DNA of 64,000 nt from Ganoderma boninense (GCA_002900995.3 CM035304.1:2075476-2139475), one strand, 5' to 3'. Shown: positions 32,089 through 44,696, counted from the stretch's first letter. Notes: generated from the sequence alone by a model not told the origin. A program made the numbers and translations.

Positions 32089-34262
32089 CTATGAAAAACA
32101 AAAGACACAGGCATCTATTTCTGAGAAGCTAAGAGGTCGATCTCTCAGCAATGTACAAATCCAACCCAACAACCCTGCACCAACACCGCGAAAAAACCCT
32201 AAGGACGGAGCCCCGTTAGACCATCGCCAAGCTGCGGCCTCACATAAGCACAAACTGGGCCTGTCAAAGAAGCGAAGCAGCAATAACGCGGATATGGCAC
32301 CTATGGTCGATATGACAATAAATAGGCACTTCCGTGCATTGAGCAAATCAGCAAATAATGAACGAACGTTGTCGGCGACTTCACCGCCTTGCGGAAAGTG
32401 TTCTAGATATTTAACGACTGAAAATGCGAACGGATATGATCCTTCGAGGTAGTTCACAAGAGCGTGCAACCGGAGGACGAAATCGTCAGCAGCGTCAGTG
32501 AATCCTAGTATGAGCGTATCTGCAACCATGGTTCCAGGAAGATGACGGGCGCGGACCCATACACGGTCCTGGTCGGCGAGGCCGGTAGGAGAAGCCACCC
32601 GTCGGATGGGGCCGTTACCAGATGCCGCTGGAGGAGCCATCGCTAGCGCGCCAGCCAAGTCGCGTGAAGATGGGCTTTCAGAATGGCTTAGAGTCGGCGG
32701 CGAGATGCCGTGGTCGACGTGCTCTGCGGTCGGCAAAGGCGCCGCCTGCGAGGTGGCGCCGTCGCGAGCAGGCGGGTCCTGTGACCCGGGCGTGGACGTC
32801 AACAGCGGGATGCCGTGGTCGGCCTGCTCTGCGGTCGGCGAAGGCGTGGGCGAAGGCATGGGGCAGAGGAGCGGCGGGCCTCGAGTCGCGGACGTCGGCA
32901 GCGGGATGCTGTGGCCGGCCTGCTCTGCGGTCGGCGAAGGCGTGGGCGAAGGCGTGGGGCAGAGGAGCGGCGGGCCTCGAGTCACTGCCGCAGATGCCGC
33001 GGCGCCGTCGCGAGCAGGCGGGTCCTGTGACCCGGGCGTGGACGTCAACAGCGGGATGCCGTGGTCGGCCTGCTCTGCGGTCGGCGAAGGCGTGGGCGAA
33101 GGCGTGGGGCAGAGGAGCGGCGGGATTTCAGGTAGGGTTGGCGACATACAATCCGTGGTTGCGCTCTTCGGTCTCCCTGGAGCAACTGATGGGGGGATAG
33201 TGTCGTCGGCTGGTTGTGCAAGTGACGAAAATAGGGAGTCAGTTGTCTCCGACAATCCCCACAGCTCGGTGTGTGGAGTGAAATGAGCGTGGGCCACCTC
33301 TGCCAATTCGTCAGCCAAGACCTTCTTGCCTGCTGAGTCCTAGGTTAGCGTTGAGGCTGCTAGGTCGTTACCGACAACACACTACCGTCGTCGATATGTT
33401 CGCTCCCTAACTTCCGTATCACGTCTTCGAATTGCGCCTCCAGATTTATGTATTTTGCGGAGACGACATCGTACCGAGCCGTGATGTCCACTAGTCGATC
33501 GTTAAGCGTGCTGTTCTGTACGCGGTAATGTGTGGTTTCGGAAACAAGCGCATCCTATGCGGCAGCACATAAGCCCAGGCATGGACAAAAGCGGGTGCAG
33601 GACTCACGTTATTACGATCCATGTAAAGAATTTTACTGTTGAGATTTTCCACCTGGGCGCGGATCGCCTTAGCCCGCGACTCGAGTTCAGACTTCCAGAA
33701 CTCAACGTCGGACTCCGCCTCCTTTGCTCTCGTTTGGGCCGCGTCCTGAAAGATGAAAATGTGAAAACGTACCCTGGAAAACTACGTTTTAACTCACCTC
33801 TTCGGCTCGCAGATTGTCATACTGTTGTATGAGCAACTCGTACCTCTCGTCGTGCCTCTGTATCGTTTTGTCATGCTCTGCCGAAATGTCGAAGATTTGC
33901 TGTTCATATCGAGCCACAGTCTGCTCCAGTGCAGCCTGGTCCTGTGGTAAGCGGCGAGAGGGATATGCAGCGAGAACACAAACACGCACAATAGACTTCT
34001 TGGCAGCAAGCAAGTCTCGATTTGCAACTTTTGATGTGGCTGATTCGATTTCGAGCTCTTGTTCCAAGGCGTCCACCTTCATGTTCGTGGCCTCCAGGTC
34101 TCTTTGGAGAGCCTTGTACTCCCTGCTCAAAGCAGCGTAGTCCTGGCTCAGAGCGGTGTGGTTGCGTCTCGCACGATAGACGATGCATGAGGTACAAGCG
34201 GGATAGTGCGAGTTATCATCACATCCATGCATATCGCACAGCGGATACGTTGCTTCCCCCAA
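32089..34262 (-). CDS. W: coiled-coil protein with Pro-rich repeats and C-terminal membrane anchor
   Basis: 659 aa from exons 34262-33990, 33941-33798, 33745-33608, 33554-33381 and 33339-32089; every exon is a multiple of three. Residues ~10-25 hold a Cys/His cluster (CDMHGCDDNSHYPACTSC). Residues ~30-240 are heptad-like coiled coil (YKALQRDLEATNMKVDALEQ; YDVVSAKYINLEAQFEDV). Residues ~275-460 carry three copies of a ~40-aa unit with LLCPTPSPTPSPTAEQADHG and STPGSQDPPARDG. Near the C-terminus is a membrane helix (FIVISTIGAISALLLLRFF, ~585-603), followed by a short aromatic tail. The architecture suggests a tail-anchored tether. The 41-bp last intron is very short; a 47-bp alternative would shift the frame. 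Function unknown. Confidence 0.72.
32761..33125. repeat. GC-rich intragenic repeats encoding the Pro-rich units of W
   Basis: A segment starting GTCGCGAGCAGGCGGGTCCT at about 32,761 recurs almost unchanged at about 33,007. A partial copy lies between (32,893-32,984). Near-identity at DNA level shows recent expansion. Confidence 0.85.
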
Positions 34263-34715
34263 AGATCAGGTCCTTAACACAGGAAGCGGACAACCAAGAA
34301 GTCGAACATACCTTCCAGGACATCACTCTCCATCGTTCGAATAAAGAGATTGGAGGCAGGGTCGACAGCAGAGGTAAGGACGGGGGTGTCATTTCTTGCA
34401 TGGCGGATGTCGAGTCTTTGTTGCGATCCGTGGCAGATGGGGGGAGGTGAAACCGTAAGCGCCCACCAGTTGGAACCAATTTTGAATTGATCGGCGATAC
34501 AACGACGATCGGATCTGGTATTCCATTACAACACAAGCAAAGCTTTAATTACATTAACATTCGGCTCCCTAGACGCCTTAGTCTTGCCGGATGCTGCCGA
34601 GTGCTGCCGCTAGCCCTTCATTGCAGAACTCCGTTGCAAGGGAAAAGGTCTAAGAGGGACGTCAGCCTCACGATTCGGACCGAAAACATGCAGACTTTAC
34701 GCACGACATGAGAAG
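34263..34715. other. intergenic, no supported gene
   Basis: Flank between the start of W and the end of V. No exon-like frame. Confidence 0.5.
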
Positions 34716-35148
34716 TCATAGCTCGACCGGGATGACTAGAGGGATATCGTTCCGAGTTGCGTCGGCTACAATCGTCGCAGTTTCAGCGAGGAACCTGGCG
34801 CAGACAGTCAACAACGGCGACGCAGCGGGGACAATATCCCAAAAATGAATGCCCGAGAAAAACATACTTCCTCACTGCCCGTTCGGCCATCTCTTTATGC
34901 AGCGCACTCGAAACGTGGACCACAGACAAATATGTGCCACCCCGCATCACTGTCAGCTTACCCCGCCAAATTGCCTCCGGAAGCACTCTTTGGAGCGCTC
35001 GATTGACCTCGAAGTCAGCAGAGTACTGGGCAGCGATGAGGAAGCGATGTTCCTTCCCCGCATCGTCGTCGCAGGACACCCACGACTCGTGGATTTCGAC
35101 ACCCGGTCCAAATACGTTTTCGAAGGAGGGGAAACGGGGCACCGCCAT
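34716..35148 (-). CDS. V: small hypothetical protein, 119 aa
   Basis: Exons 35148-34868 and 34794-34716, 73-bp GT-AG intron, 360 nt in frame. Starts MAVPRFPSFENVFGPGVEI and continues with HRFLIAAQYSADFEVNRAL, WRGKLTVMRGG, VHVSSALHKEMAERAVRK, and ends FLAETATIVADATRNDIP, LVIPVEL. Soluble, with alternating strand/helix character; no signal peptide. It looks like a compact, complete protein. Family not recognised. Confidence 0.6.
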
Positions 35149-35348
35149 ACAGTCTCTCGTAGAATGAACAACTGTCGGGATGTAGAGTATGGTAGGGCGT
35201 CGGGAGCGGCGATCGTATACCAGGCTCTTGACATTTTTCAGAACAAGCTATAAGATGAATGTAAGCGAATAAAACACAGTCATTGTACCGAATTGGACTG
35301 ACGCTCTGGCTACACTGGAGGGGAACTCGGACGGATGGCATATTGACG

Positions 35349-35394
35349 AGAGAGGAGAGAGAGGAGAGAGAGGAGAGAGAGGAGAGAGAGGAGA
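35349..35394. repeat. GAGAGGAGAG minisatellite
   Basis: About four and a half copies of a 10-base GAGAGAGGAG unit. Confidence 0.9.
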
Positions 35395-36115
35395 TGAGAG
35401 GTAGTAGCGTCCGCCGGGAGCTGCCCCTTGTCCCCTGCTATAAACCGCACGGGTTGCATACCTACTGAGAATGGTCACCAACATCGAGATTTGACTTCTG
35501 TCTCCTGCATAACTCCCTACACGTGCTGCCAACATTGGTCTTGCAAGGCCGCCTCATGCTTCGGAGGATTGGATTTCAAAACTGTTGACCAATAAACCAA
35601 GCTATCCTAGTGGTAGCTCCATACACTGCGAGAATCCAGATGGGTATCGTTATTCACTCTCCGCGTACATAAAAGTAAGAGACCTACCGGTTGATTTTAT
35701 GGCCGTACGAGTGAACGCGGCCCAGGCCCGTGAGGATGGCTTGCCCAAGGAAGGCCGGAGCCCACAGTAACGTTCATGCCTGCCATTGACATTTTTGACA
35801 TTCCACGAGGATGCGGAAAGCGATATTCAGATCATTTGTAAGGCATGATAAACATACCGGCATGTATGTGGCCGACAGCCGGAGTCCGACCGAACACGAA
35901 CCATGTCCTAGAGTTAAGAGCTGGCACGAATGGGTGGCGCAAAAGCTAGAATTATTTCGAATGCTATCTGGCTAGATGCGCAAATCGACCCGCCGGATGC
36001 ACGGGGGTTCAAATCGCTCACCTGTCGGGGTCGTGGGGAACACGATGGCGAGCGTGTACTCTGATAGCCGTAGATGCGAGCAGAACACGAGCTGTATGGG
36101 AGCGTGGATCAGGGG
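35395..36115. other. no supported gene
   Basis: Only short open frames on both strands without motifs or splice logic. Confidence 0.5.
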
Positions 36116-36425
36116 AAATGCAAGATTAGCTCGCAATGTGGGCGTACATGCGCTGTGCCGACCCACGGTTATCCGATCACGAAGTCCCCGCCGCTCCGAT
36201 CCCAAGATTTCGGTGGGAACGTCTAGCGTCTCGAATTCCATCTACGCCGTTCTGACATGCACGAGAGCGGAAATGCAAGATTAGCTCGCAATGCGGGCGT
36301 ACATGCGCTGTGCCGACCCACGGTTATCCGATCATGAAGTCCCCGCTGCTTCGACCCCAAGATTACGGTGGGAACGTCTAGCATCTCGAATTCCGTGTAC
36401 GCGGTTCTGTCATGCGCGAGAGCGG
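36116..36425. repeat. tandem duplication, two 155-bp units
   Basis: Unit 36116-36270 is repeated at 36271-36425, starting AAATGCAAGATTAGCTCGCA. The units differ at roughly a dozen sites, largely C/T and G/A changes. Non-coding. Confidence 0.85.
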
Positions 36426-37636
36426 AACAAACATTATGAGTTATCCAATGAGATGAAGCGGATATAGTAGATGGGGGCTCTCTACACCACCGCACTGGCC
36501 CGACTTTGCCACGGGGAAGACGCATGTAGGGGATCCGTGGTATGTATGTCACCACACGTCAAGACCTCGGGGATCCGGAAGGTGACGGAGCCGTCCTCAT
36601 GACCGGCACTGTCTGCAGGAGAGGACAATAGGGACGCTGCAACGCATGGCACGCGCGACGCACAATCGCCATGGCCCAAAGATGGCAAGCAGATGGGATA
36701 GCGAGCCTTCGGCGTACACGAGGAGGGTACCGGTGGAAATAGGCGCATGGACCGAGGCGGGGACGGCGACCACATCGCAGTCGCAACCCCCGGCGTACGG
36801 GGCAGAAAGGGGCGGACGTAACAGAAACAAAGGTGAAAGGAACGCACATGGATTTAGCGGGCACGTCCACATCCGCCAGTGCACGGAGGGTCCCCTCCAT
36901 GGGTGCACTCCATATCAGAAAAAGGTTGCTTAACGCAGTTGACGGATGGGCATATTGTCGAAGAGGCAGCCTGAAAACAAAGCTTTAAGCTCTTGGGGGG
37001 TCTTCAAACGCTTAGAAAGGTGGAACCTAGGATGATTCGACTCATTTCGCCTCCTTCAAGAATCAAGTGCGTGTGGTAATCCCACGTGGGAGCGATTGCG
37101 GGAAAAGTATGGTAGGCCTAGGGGGAACCTCCGCCGATTCCAACTCATATCTGAAGCTTTGCTGTATTTAAATGTCTTGTATCATGGTTGTGACGGGTCG
37201 ATGTGGCATGGTGAGGGCTCTCGCTCAAGAGAGGGTGATCGGCAAGTGAAAGGAGTGAGCGATGGGACTGCGGGAGACAGCGTCACCCAGATAGGCGACG
37301 CGGGCCGAGGCTGCCCGCCGCAGGTCCGCCGGCGAGGTTCCTCAGTTCTGCACGAACATGGGATGGGTCACTTGCATGACTTCCACCTGGAGACGGTCAT
37401 GTCGTAGCGTACAGAGCACGGGAACATAGTTCACATCAAAACAGATATTCGTAGCCATCGGTCCTTCGCCATCGTTCGAGGGCTGTGGTGGATGTCGATG
37501 ATGGTTTGCAAGGTGGTGCGAGGGAACAGATGTCGAGGACACTTGTGGGTTGACGATAAGAAGGCTAGGGGATGCAGTTGCCTGCACAGCTGAACTTTGC
37601 TGACAATTGGTGCGCGCGGCCGAAGACAAAAGTTCT
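36426..37636. other. no supported gene; 3' flank of the transposase
   Basis: No exon-like frames. If the transposase is part of a whole element, its left terminal inverted repeat should lie here or further left; I could not identify it. Confidence 0.45.
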
Positions 37637-40600
37637 TTACGATGCACCTAAACTAGTCATTAACTCGTCCAGGTCATCGTCTACTTGTTCCTCCCGTCCC
37701 TCCGGACCATCGTCCATCTCCGAAACATGGTGCAGGAGGCGAATAGTCTACGATTGCCTGTTGAGCGATGATCGGACAGTAGAGAAAGTAGGAATCTAAT
37801 CCATACCTTATCCAAGGGGAGGACATGAACGCACGGTTGTGAGATGTCAGGGATGTTCACGGGTGTACGAGCGAAGTGACAGAGGACGTCGGTTGCGGAG
37901 ACCACAATGCCTGGGAGGTCGTGGGCGTAGTATAGCTCGCCACCCGCGAACTTGTATTGGCGATAGGGGTCATGCTGAGCGTCCGCCTCCGAGAGTTTGG
38001 CTAGGGGAGCTACAAAGAGAAAGGTCTCCAATTGGCCTCCACGGTCGTACAAGGTGTAGTCGAAAATTTGTTGGATACGGCCTGCATGATACGAACCGTA
38101 CGAGCGGAAGATGATATTGCTATCTTTTGGGGATTGGGAAGTGGGGAAATACGACACTCCCCCGTGATACAAGCTCTGGCAGTGTAAGGCACGATTCGTC
38201 AGTCGGTAGCTGTTGGGAATGGCACGCGGGGCGCGGACATCCTGGTAAGTCTGATGACCATTACGGCTGTTCAAGTACTCAATGAGCGCACTGAATTGCT
38301 CATCGAGCAAAGTGACTGTTTTCGATGATAGCCCGCGAGTCTTGGGGCGAAGGAAAGTCGATTCGCGTAACCTTGTTCCTCGACGGTCCTCGGTTGCGAT
38401 AGCCTCCACTGCGTCCACTAGCTCTCCAACTTTTGGTCGGATGTGGTCGTCTTCCAGAAGGACGCGGAGATTGGCAGCTCGACAGCTATGCTTGACGTAC
38501 GTAGTCTCCAATTCACCTGTGGTAAAATTGATAGATGTCAAGAAAATTAAGGGAAAGATCGAGAGAAGTACGTTACCGAACTTGGCATTGGTGTTGAGAC
38601 GCTGCAAGAGAAAATTCATACGCTCCGAGAAGAACGTCCTGATAGAATGGAGGGGCCCGTACAACTTCAGGAATAGTGGGATGTGGAGCGAGTTATGCTG
38701 ATTTGGAGTGATGGTAGTGGTTGGATATATATTCCTCAACCCTTGAACGTATCGTCTCGACACGGTCGTGTATAGGTCTATTGCCTCCTGCGACATTTCA
38801 AGCAGACCCCCAATTGCGACTTCGGTGACCAGATCGAGGTAGTTGTCGAGCATCTTCTTGAATACTTCGCCTTTCTTGGACCACAGTGGAATGAGGATGA
38901 TGGGCAGATGAATGACACAGAGGACATGCCATTGATCAGCGCTCAGCTTTCCGCGAGCCCGCGTCCCGACGTTGGCGGGAACCCGGTCAATCCAGGAAGG
39001 GAGCTCCGTCAACGGCAACCATGCGTGGATATGCCTGAGCATGCTGCGACCAAGCACAGCGCTACTATCTCCAGAGCCCGTTTGGTGATGACTCTGGTCA
39101 GCAGGAGCGACCGGTGGGGAACTAGAGGCTCCGGAAGGCGCAACTACGTTGGTCTCCAGGAAAGATTTGTGAGGAATTAGCAGTCACTGTATTGATGTTG
39201 ATGAACTCTTACAGATAGCGGGCCGTCATCTTCCGAAGGACCCCAGTGCTGGTCTTCGGTCGAGTCCCATTCCAGAACTTCTTCGGTTGTTGACTCACGC
39301 ATCTCATCGTCTGTACTGAATCGTGGAACGTCTTCTTCCTCGGTCGAGACGAAATGATCGGAAGAAACAGGTTCTAGGCCCTCATCTCTCTCAACATACT
39401 TGTCCGGATCGTCCACACCGTCGACTTCCATCAAGGTCAACCCGCTGATCCCACCATTGTCTTGTAGTTCTCGCTTAGATGGATCCGAAATTATTCACGA
39501 GGTCGGCAATGAGATGTACATACGTGCTTACCACTTCCGAGAGCTTGTGGATCATGACCTTTTTTGACAGGCCGGTGCTCTCCACACCGTACTTGCTGCA
39601 CAGGCGAGTGATCACGCTCATGCTAAATTTCTTGTAGATTGTGCTTGCTTTGTTTCCGTTACGAAACGACTGCTCCGCGGTGACGAGTGTATCGACAATA
39701 GAACTGTGGGCCTCCAAGGGTTGCTCTGTGTCGTCGGCAACGCTGGCCAGTGAGACACTTCGCCCTTTTCCCTTGCGAGAGCTCACCACAATGCCCTCCT
39801 TGTCACGCTGAATGTAAATAGAGTGAGGTCCCGAATAGTATAAAGGCAGCTATGGGCGTACCCATTCCCGAAGTACCTTCAAGAGGTGCTTCTTGTCTTC
39901 CTTCTCAGGACGGAGTTGCATCAAGGAACATAGATGCATGAGCACGGCGCGTTTACACCTACCCAGCTGCAGCTCAGTCCCGGTGTAAAGAGATTGCAGT
40001 CCAGATGCGATCTCCTTCGGTGAAGGTTGGGAAGGCGATTCGCCATCCTCGCCCTCCCCTGCGGCCTCGTCCATGCCCCAGATGCTCCGACAATGGTGTT
40101 TGAGTAGCCCAAGGTAATGGTTGTGCATAGAGTCGATTACAGTGAACCGGATGGGGTCCCAATACGGTAGATCCAAGAGCGGAGACCACCGTATACTGTG
40201 TTGGGCGAACTCGCTCTTCCTCCCTCGTGCAGTTGAGCTTTCCTTCCAGGCTTTGGCAGCAGATCGATGGTCGTCAAGGGAGCGCGGAGGCCACGAATCC
40301 GGGTCTTCCACCTCATTGATATCATTGCGAGGCAGTTTACAGACGCTGCAAAAATATCTAGCGTTATGGGCTCCATAACCCGAAACTTGTCTCGCCGCGG
40401 GAAGGTCGCAGACTAAAGGTCCAAGCGCACACCGAACCAGTCGACCTTCTGGGTACTTCGCAGTGCGCGAATAGAACACCCCAGGTTCCCAGAAAACCAG
40501 GAGGTCGTCGACAAGCAGCTGGATGAAGTGGTTGATTTGGTCGACGGATGGTTTGTGAGGACCAGGGATGATTCCGACGAGGTACATATTTTCCGGAAGA

Positions 40601-42641
40601 TAACGGAGATGGGGAGGAAGATTGAGGCAATAGAGGTAGATGGCGGTCACTGAGGCTTGCTGCTTCACTTGTTTGTTGGAGAAGGGGTTGAAGCCATCAA
40701 CTGCAAGACCGAAGATGTAGCGACCCTCCTTAGGCGGCGGCTCCACAAAACGGGTACCGTCGTCCAGACAGAGGTCACGGAAGATCGGCGCATCCCATAC
40801 ATCAGACATGACCGATGGAGCAGCAGCAGTGGTTCGCTTGAGTGTCGAGTCCATGATGTCCTCCAAACCATTCCGAGACAGCAAGCGTGCGAACCACTCT
40901 TTCATGTCATGGTGCTGATATACACGGAAGGGAAAGGACATATCGCGCCCTCGAATATTGCGCGTTCGCCACATAGGAGCACCGCAAGGCTTGCTATTTG
41001 GCGCAGCATTATGCGTGCAGATATCCGGATACGGCCTCCCGTACAGTGCGTAACACGCCGGACAGCACAGGTAGGTATGGACAACGGGGTCGAGATCGAA
41101 TTGTCCGAGGATAGTGCGCATGTCGATTGGTAGTAGGTCCGCAGTGGTAAAGCCAGGCGGCAACTCCTGAGTCGTGCGAACGAGCAGTCGAAGGGCGATG
41201 AGAAGAACACGAGTCGCGCGTCGAGAGAGCCCGTATATGATGTGCAGAACCAAGGCGGCTAGGTGGTGAACTAGGACGACCAGATTCTCGAGGTGCTCGG
41301 GTACAAAGAAGTGTCGTTCTAAGTCTTGGTAAGTACCGTTCAGCAGAATTTTACAGGGGAAATATCATTTACCAGAGTCGACGTATTCCACACCATCCCG
41401 CTCGTGAACGGCGGCCGTTGCGGCCTGTCGTGTCCATTCGCGCTCCTTATGAAGCTGTAGACGAGCCCACTCTTGGCCTACCAGGGTGAGGCCCTCCGCA
41501 ACCCGGTGATCGAGAGTCGGTAGGCCTACAGAGGCGATTTCAGAGAGCTGACGGTGCATCGAAATGAGCCATTCTGCATGTTCGAGGAACGAGATGTTGC
41601 TGGCGCTCTGAGGTGATAAAGAGTTCGGTCCGTCGTTGTGGTTGGCGGCATTAGTGATGGTAGCGGCGACGAACTTAGTCTCTTTTGTAGGTCTTCTAGA
41701 AAATGACAATGACCCTCCGAAACTGTGGGATTGAATCCGGCTCTGTATGCAGGCTGCAAGAAAGTGCATATCGTCCTCGGCTCTCTCACCAGTAAACGGT
41801 TGAGGAGTATCGCGGGGGTTTTGCGACGGATGGTGCCGCAAGGTGTCTTGAGCAATTCTGTGAGCGTACGAGTCTGTCGCTTCTTGTGGACGAGACAGTC
41901 CGCGATCAGAATGAGAGAGTGGGACGCCATGAGCGGCCGAGGAATCAACATGGTTTGGCCGAGATGTAGGTGACTGTGGATGAGAGGACATGAATGGTCC
42001 GCTTGTGTGGTGAGGGGATCGTCTATCGTGCTCTTTGAGATTCGCATGGACTCCTGCTGACGTGCCACGCAAAACACTGCCCGACTGCGCCTCGCTCTCA
42101 GGTTGGGACCCCTCGCCCTCTCCACGACGCCGAGAAGGGCGTCCATGTTTGCGGCGTCGGCGACCTACATCTGTATTATCATCGTACACTCCTCCACAAG
42201 CATCCTCGCGACGTACCCTTATTTCGAGAGCTTGATGGTGAGGGAGATCCTTCTTCGTCCGATTCCACAGCCATGATGTCTAAGGATTGATCAGTAAGGA
42301 TGACTACGTGAAAGTTCTTACTCTACCTGAGATGCGTTTTCGAGTCGATCCTCCCAACAGAGAGAAACGAACATAAAGCGTTGATAGATCTTTCATTCCA
42401 ATCTTCTCCATGGAACTGGTCTCCGAGAGGGGGGATAACCGGAAGGGGTCGAAGTATGCTACCGGTCGGATTTGAGAAAGATTGGGTATCAGGTGGCGAC
42501 GTTGTAGTGTTCTGAGAACGTCGCTAATGGTCCATCGGGAATTCACGGCTCCGGGGGTGTCAGCGGACTCGTATTACATCGAGAAGCACCCTTACCAAGC
42601 GGTACAGATTTTTCGCTGACGCCCAACACGAAGATCGTCAT
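37637..42641 (-). CDS. Tnp2-family (Transposase_21, CACTA/CMC-like) DNA transposase, apparently intact
   Basis: 1,528 aa as joined from exons 42641-42596, 42548-42327, 42279-42217, 42170-41373, 41324-39862, 39807-39532, 39473-39213, 39153-37807 and 37747-37637 (introns 46-59 bp; 4,587 nt). Recognition rests on the DDE-type core of Tnp2-like proteins: Cys-rich YLCCPACYALYG with CTH and CGA (residues ~460-490), VDGFNPFSNK, YGAHNARYFCSVCKLPR (~700), and YWDPIRFTVIDSMHNHYLGLLKHHCR (~775-800). The downstream part has WHVLCVIHLPIILIPLW and ITPNQHNSLHIPLFLKLYGP. N-terminal exons encode MTIFVLGVSEKSVPL and RWTISDVLRTLQRRHLIP, then a basic Ser/Pro-rich linker. It ends in an acidic tail (VDDDLDELMTSLGAS). 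No internal stop or frameshift found, so it may be active or recently so. Terminal inverted repeats were not located. Confidence 0.85.
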
Positions 42642-42763
42642 GGTAAGCTCACTTCGACGTGGTCCACTGGCATGGGCTGATGGTAGAGGGTGTCGAAGTG
42701 CAGGATGAAGGCCTAGGAAAGACGTCAGTCAGAGACTAGAGAGCTGCCCCTGACACAGAGATG

Positions 42764-43018
42764 CTTACAGATCGAGAATCCACAAACGACAAAAAATTCG
42801 GTGAAAAATGCTACGAGCCCGAAGAGCTTCCAAAACCCTCCACTGTCCACAGACGGCACGAGAGATTCCACTGCAGCACATGCAAGAATGAACTGGGCTA
42901 CGACCACCCAGACCGAGACGCCTATGCGGGGTAAGACGCGATACCTCTGACGTCTTCTTGCTGCTGTTCGTCGGCGCCATCGCCACAAGGAGTGTTGTCG
43001 GATAGAAACCAAGCGCAT
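42764..43018 (-). CDS. open frame with two hydrophobic helices, upstream of and in frame with the transposase
   Basis: Minus frame with IGVSVWVVVAQFILACAAVE and FWKLFGLVAFFTEFFVVCGF, ending at a GTAAGC donor. A good acceptor (TTTCCTAG) about 58 bp downstream would continue in frame through HPALRHPLPSAHAS into the ATG of the transposase. This may be an unrelated membrane-protein remnant or a true 5' extension. No start codon identified. Confidence 0.35.
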
Positions 43019-44696
43019 GCTCCTAAGTTTGCACTTGATCTAGGAGACGGCAGCACAGTCGTTGGGAGAAGATGGCAGGTAGGGAGAGAAAGCCGGAGCC
43101 GGCCGAGTACGGTTCGGGAGGTTGGCAGCACTGGAGAGATGCGAGGGACGAGCAGTGTGGCAGTGGCAGTGCGGAGTCTATGCCGGGCGGAAAGCGGTCG
43201 GATGAGCGTCTGTCCTCTTCGCCTTCCACCGCTTGCACCCACTCACCCGCCGCGCACTACGACCTCAGGGAGTAGCCTGACCTCAGGCTACCGCATTTTC
43301 GCTCCCCTCCCACCTCTTCCCTTTTGGTTTGGTTTGTGGTCGTTTTTTGCGAGTTGCCCTCCCTGGGGTTCTCGCTTCTCCCGAAGAGCACGGCGGAGCC
43401 TTGCCGCCATCCACGGATCTTGTTTGCGACCAGGGTGCGCGGTCTCGGAGTCGGAAGTGCACTGCCCGAACCTTCTCGTCTCCACGGCCGCCGCATTGCG
43501 AAGCAGCATGATTCCGTCTCGCGGCGCGAGGCTCTCCCCCCACCTTTAAGTTTTCGATCGAGTATGTTGTACCTACGGCTGCAGTGTACACAGCCCGCCG
43601 ACTGCAGTAGAACCAATTCAGGCTACCTAGATCTAGAACCCTCAACGTTATGATCATATCCAAGGCGAAAGCGCCCTCCTTTCTCACCCCACCTGCCCCT
43701 GGGGAGCAGAGCACGTGCTTGGACATAGATCGGGGCCTAGTTCCCCATATCAGCCAACTTTCAGCCCGTCGGAGTGACCCACGCAGATTGACTGCTTCCA
43801 GTTAATTGCCGATTAAAAACACCGCCAGCGACAGCATAACACGGGGACAATTGCACCTGGTTGTGCCTTGGTTGTGTCGGTGAGGCCTCAGGCCTCAGTC
43901 AATTCAGACTGAAGCGCTCGCTATCCCGGAGGATAGGTGGCACCTCAGAAGATGGGTGATGGAGGTTCGCTCAAGGGAAGAGACAGGCGTAAAGTCGAGT
44001 CTCGATTGAACACTAGAGTACCAAGTTACAGGTGGACTGTCTTTATATCCGGGACACAGGCGCTAGTAAGGAGCGGAGGGATACGGCCAGAGGTCGCAGG
44101 TCCGGCGCGGAGACATTCGAGACACGATGTAAGTACGAGTAGAGACAGGCCATTGTAAGTAAGTAAGGAACCTGGGGGGCATGCATACAAGGACGGGCGG
44201 AGACATACGAAACGAGCGAGGAGAAGCGCACCAGCGCGGGCCGGGAACGGAATGGGGAGTCGCGGTAGCGCGCCGCGCTACACAGACATTGTCCTCCTAA
44301 AGTTGAGGGCTAGATGTGAATATACAGGTAACAATGTAGCATCTTAACATTCATTGAAGATCTCCTTGGACATACACAATATACCTGATTAAAGGACTCA
44401 ACTATATGTCGGAACTGCGATCAAGAACGAAGTGACGCGCACCTAGTGCACATACGAATGAGTTCATGGGCGATGGAGACCGTGACGTCTACAATCGCAC
44501 TCGCGACATGGAACCAAAGCATCGCCATCCGACCTGCCTTCATAAAGAGATCAGAAGATAGTCAGAACATTATACCATGCAATCCACACCTTCGCGCCGA
44601 CGTCCCTTGCCACGACGTCAGCCCCAGAGAGTAGACGCGGAGCGCCGGGGGCAATCTGCAGCGTGACATCGTTCAGCACCGTGCACTTTGAATGAC
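43019..44696. other. no supported gene
   Basis: Numerous overlapping Arg/Ser/Gly-rich frames on both strands, typical of GC-rich non-coding DNA. The stretch at ~43,695-43,730 resembles 20,525-20,570. Minus-strand sequence at 44,440-44,540 (AMLWFHVASAIVDVTVS) could be a last exon of the WD40 gene. Confidence 0.4.

Noticed and set aside
35970..36040. tRNA-like GGTTCAAAT sequence
   Set aside because: The T-stem does not pair and no D-arm, anticodon stem or acceptor stem can be formed.
36116..36425. CRISPR-like or other repeat-spacer array
   Set aside because: Only two contiguous long units without spacers; a plain tandem duplication in a eukaryotic genome.
37637..42641. KDZ or Helitron assignment for the transposase
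   Set aside because: No CxC1-type clusters, helicase or Rep motifs; the FCSVCK and IDSMHNHYLGLLKHHC motifs fit Tnp2/Transposase_21.
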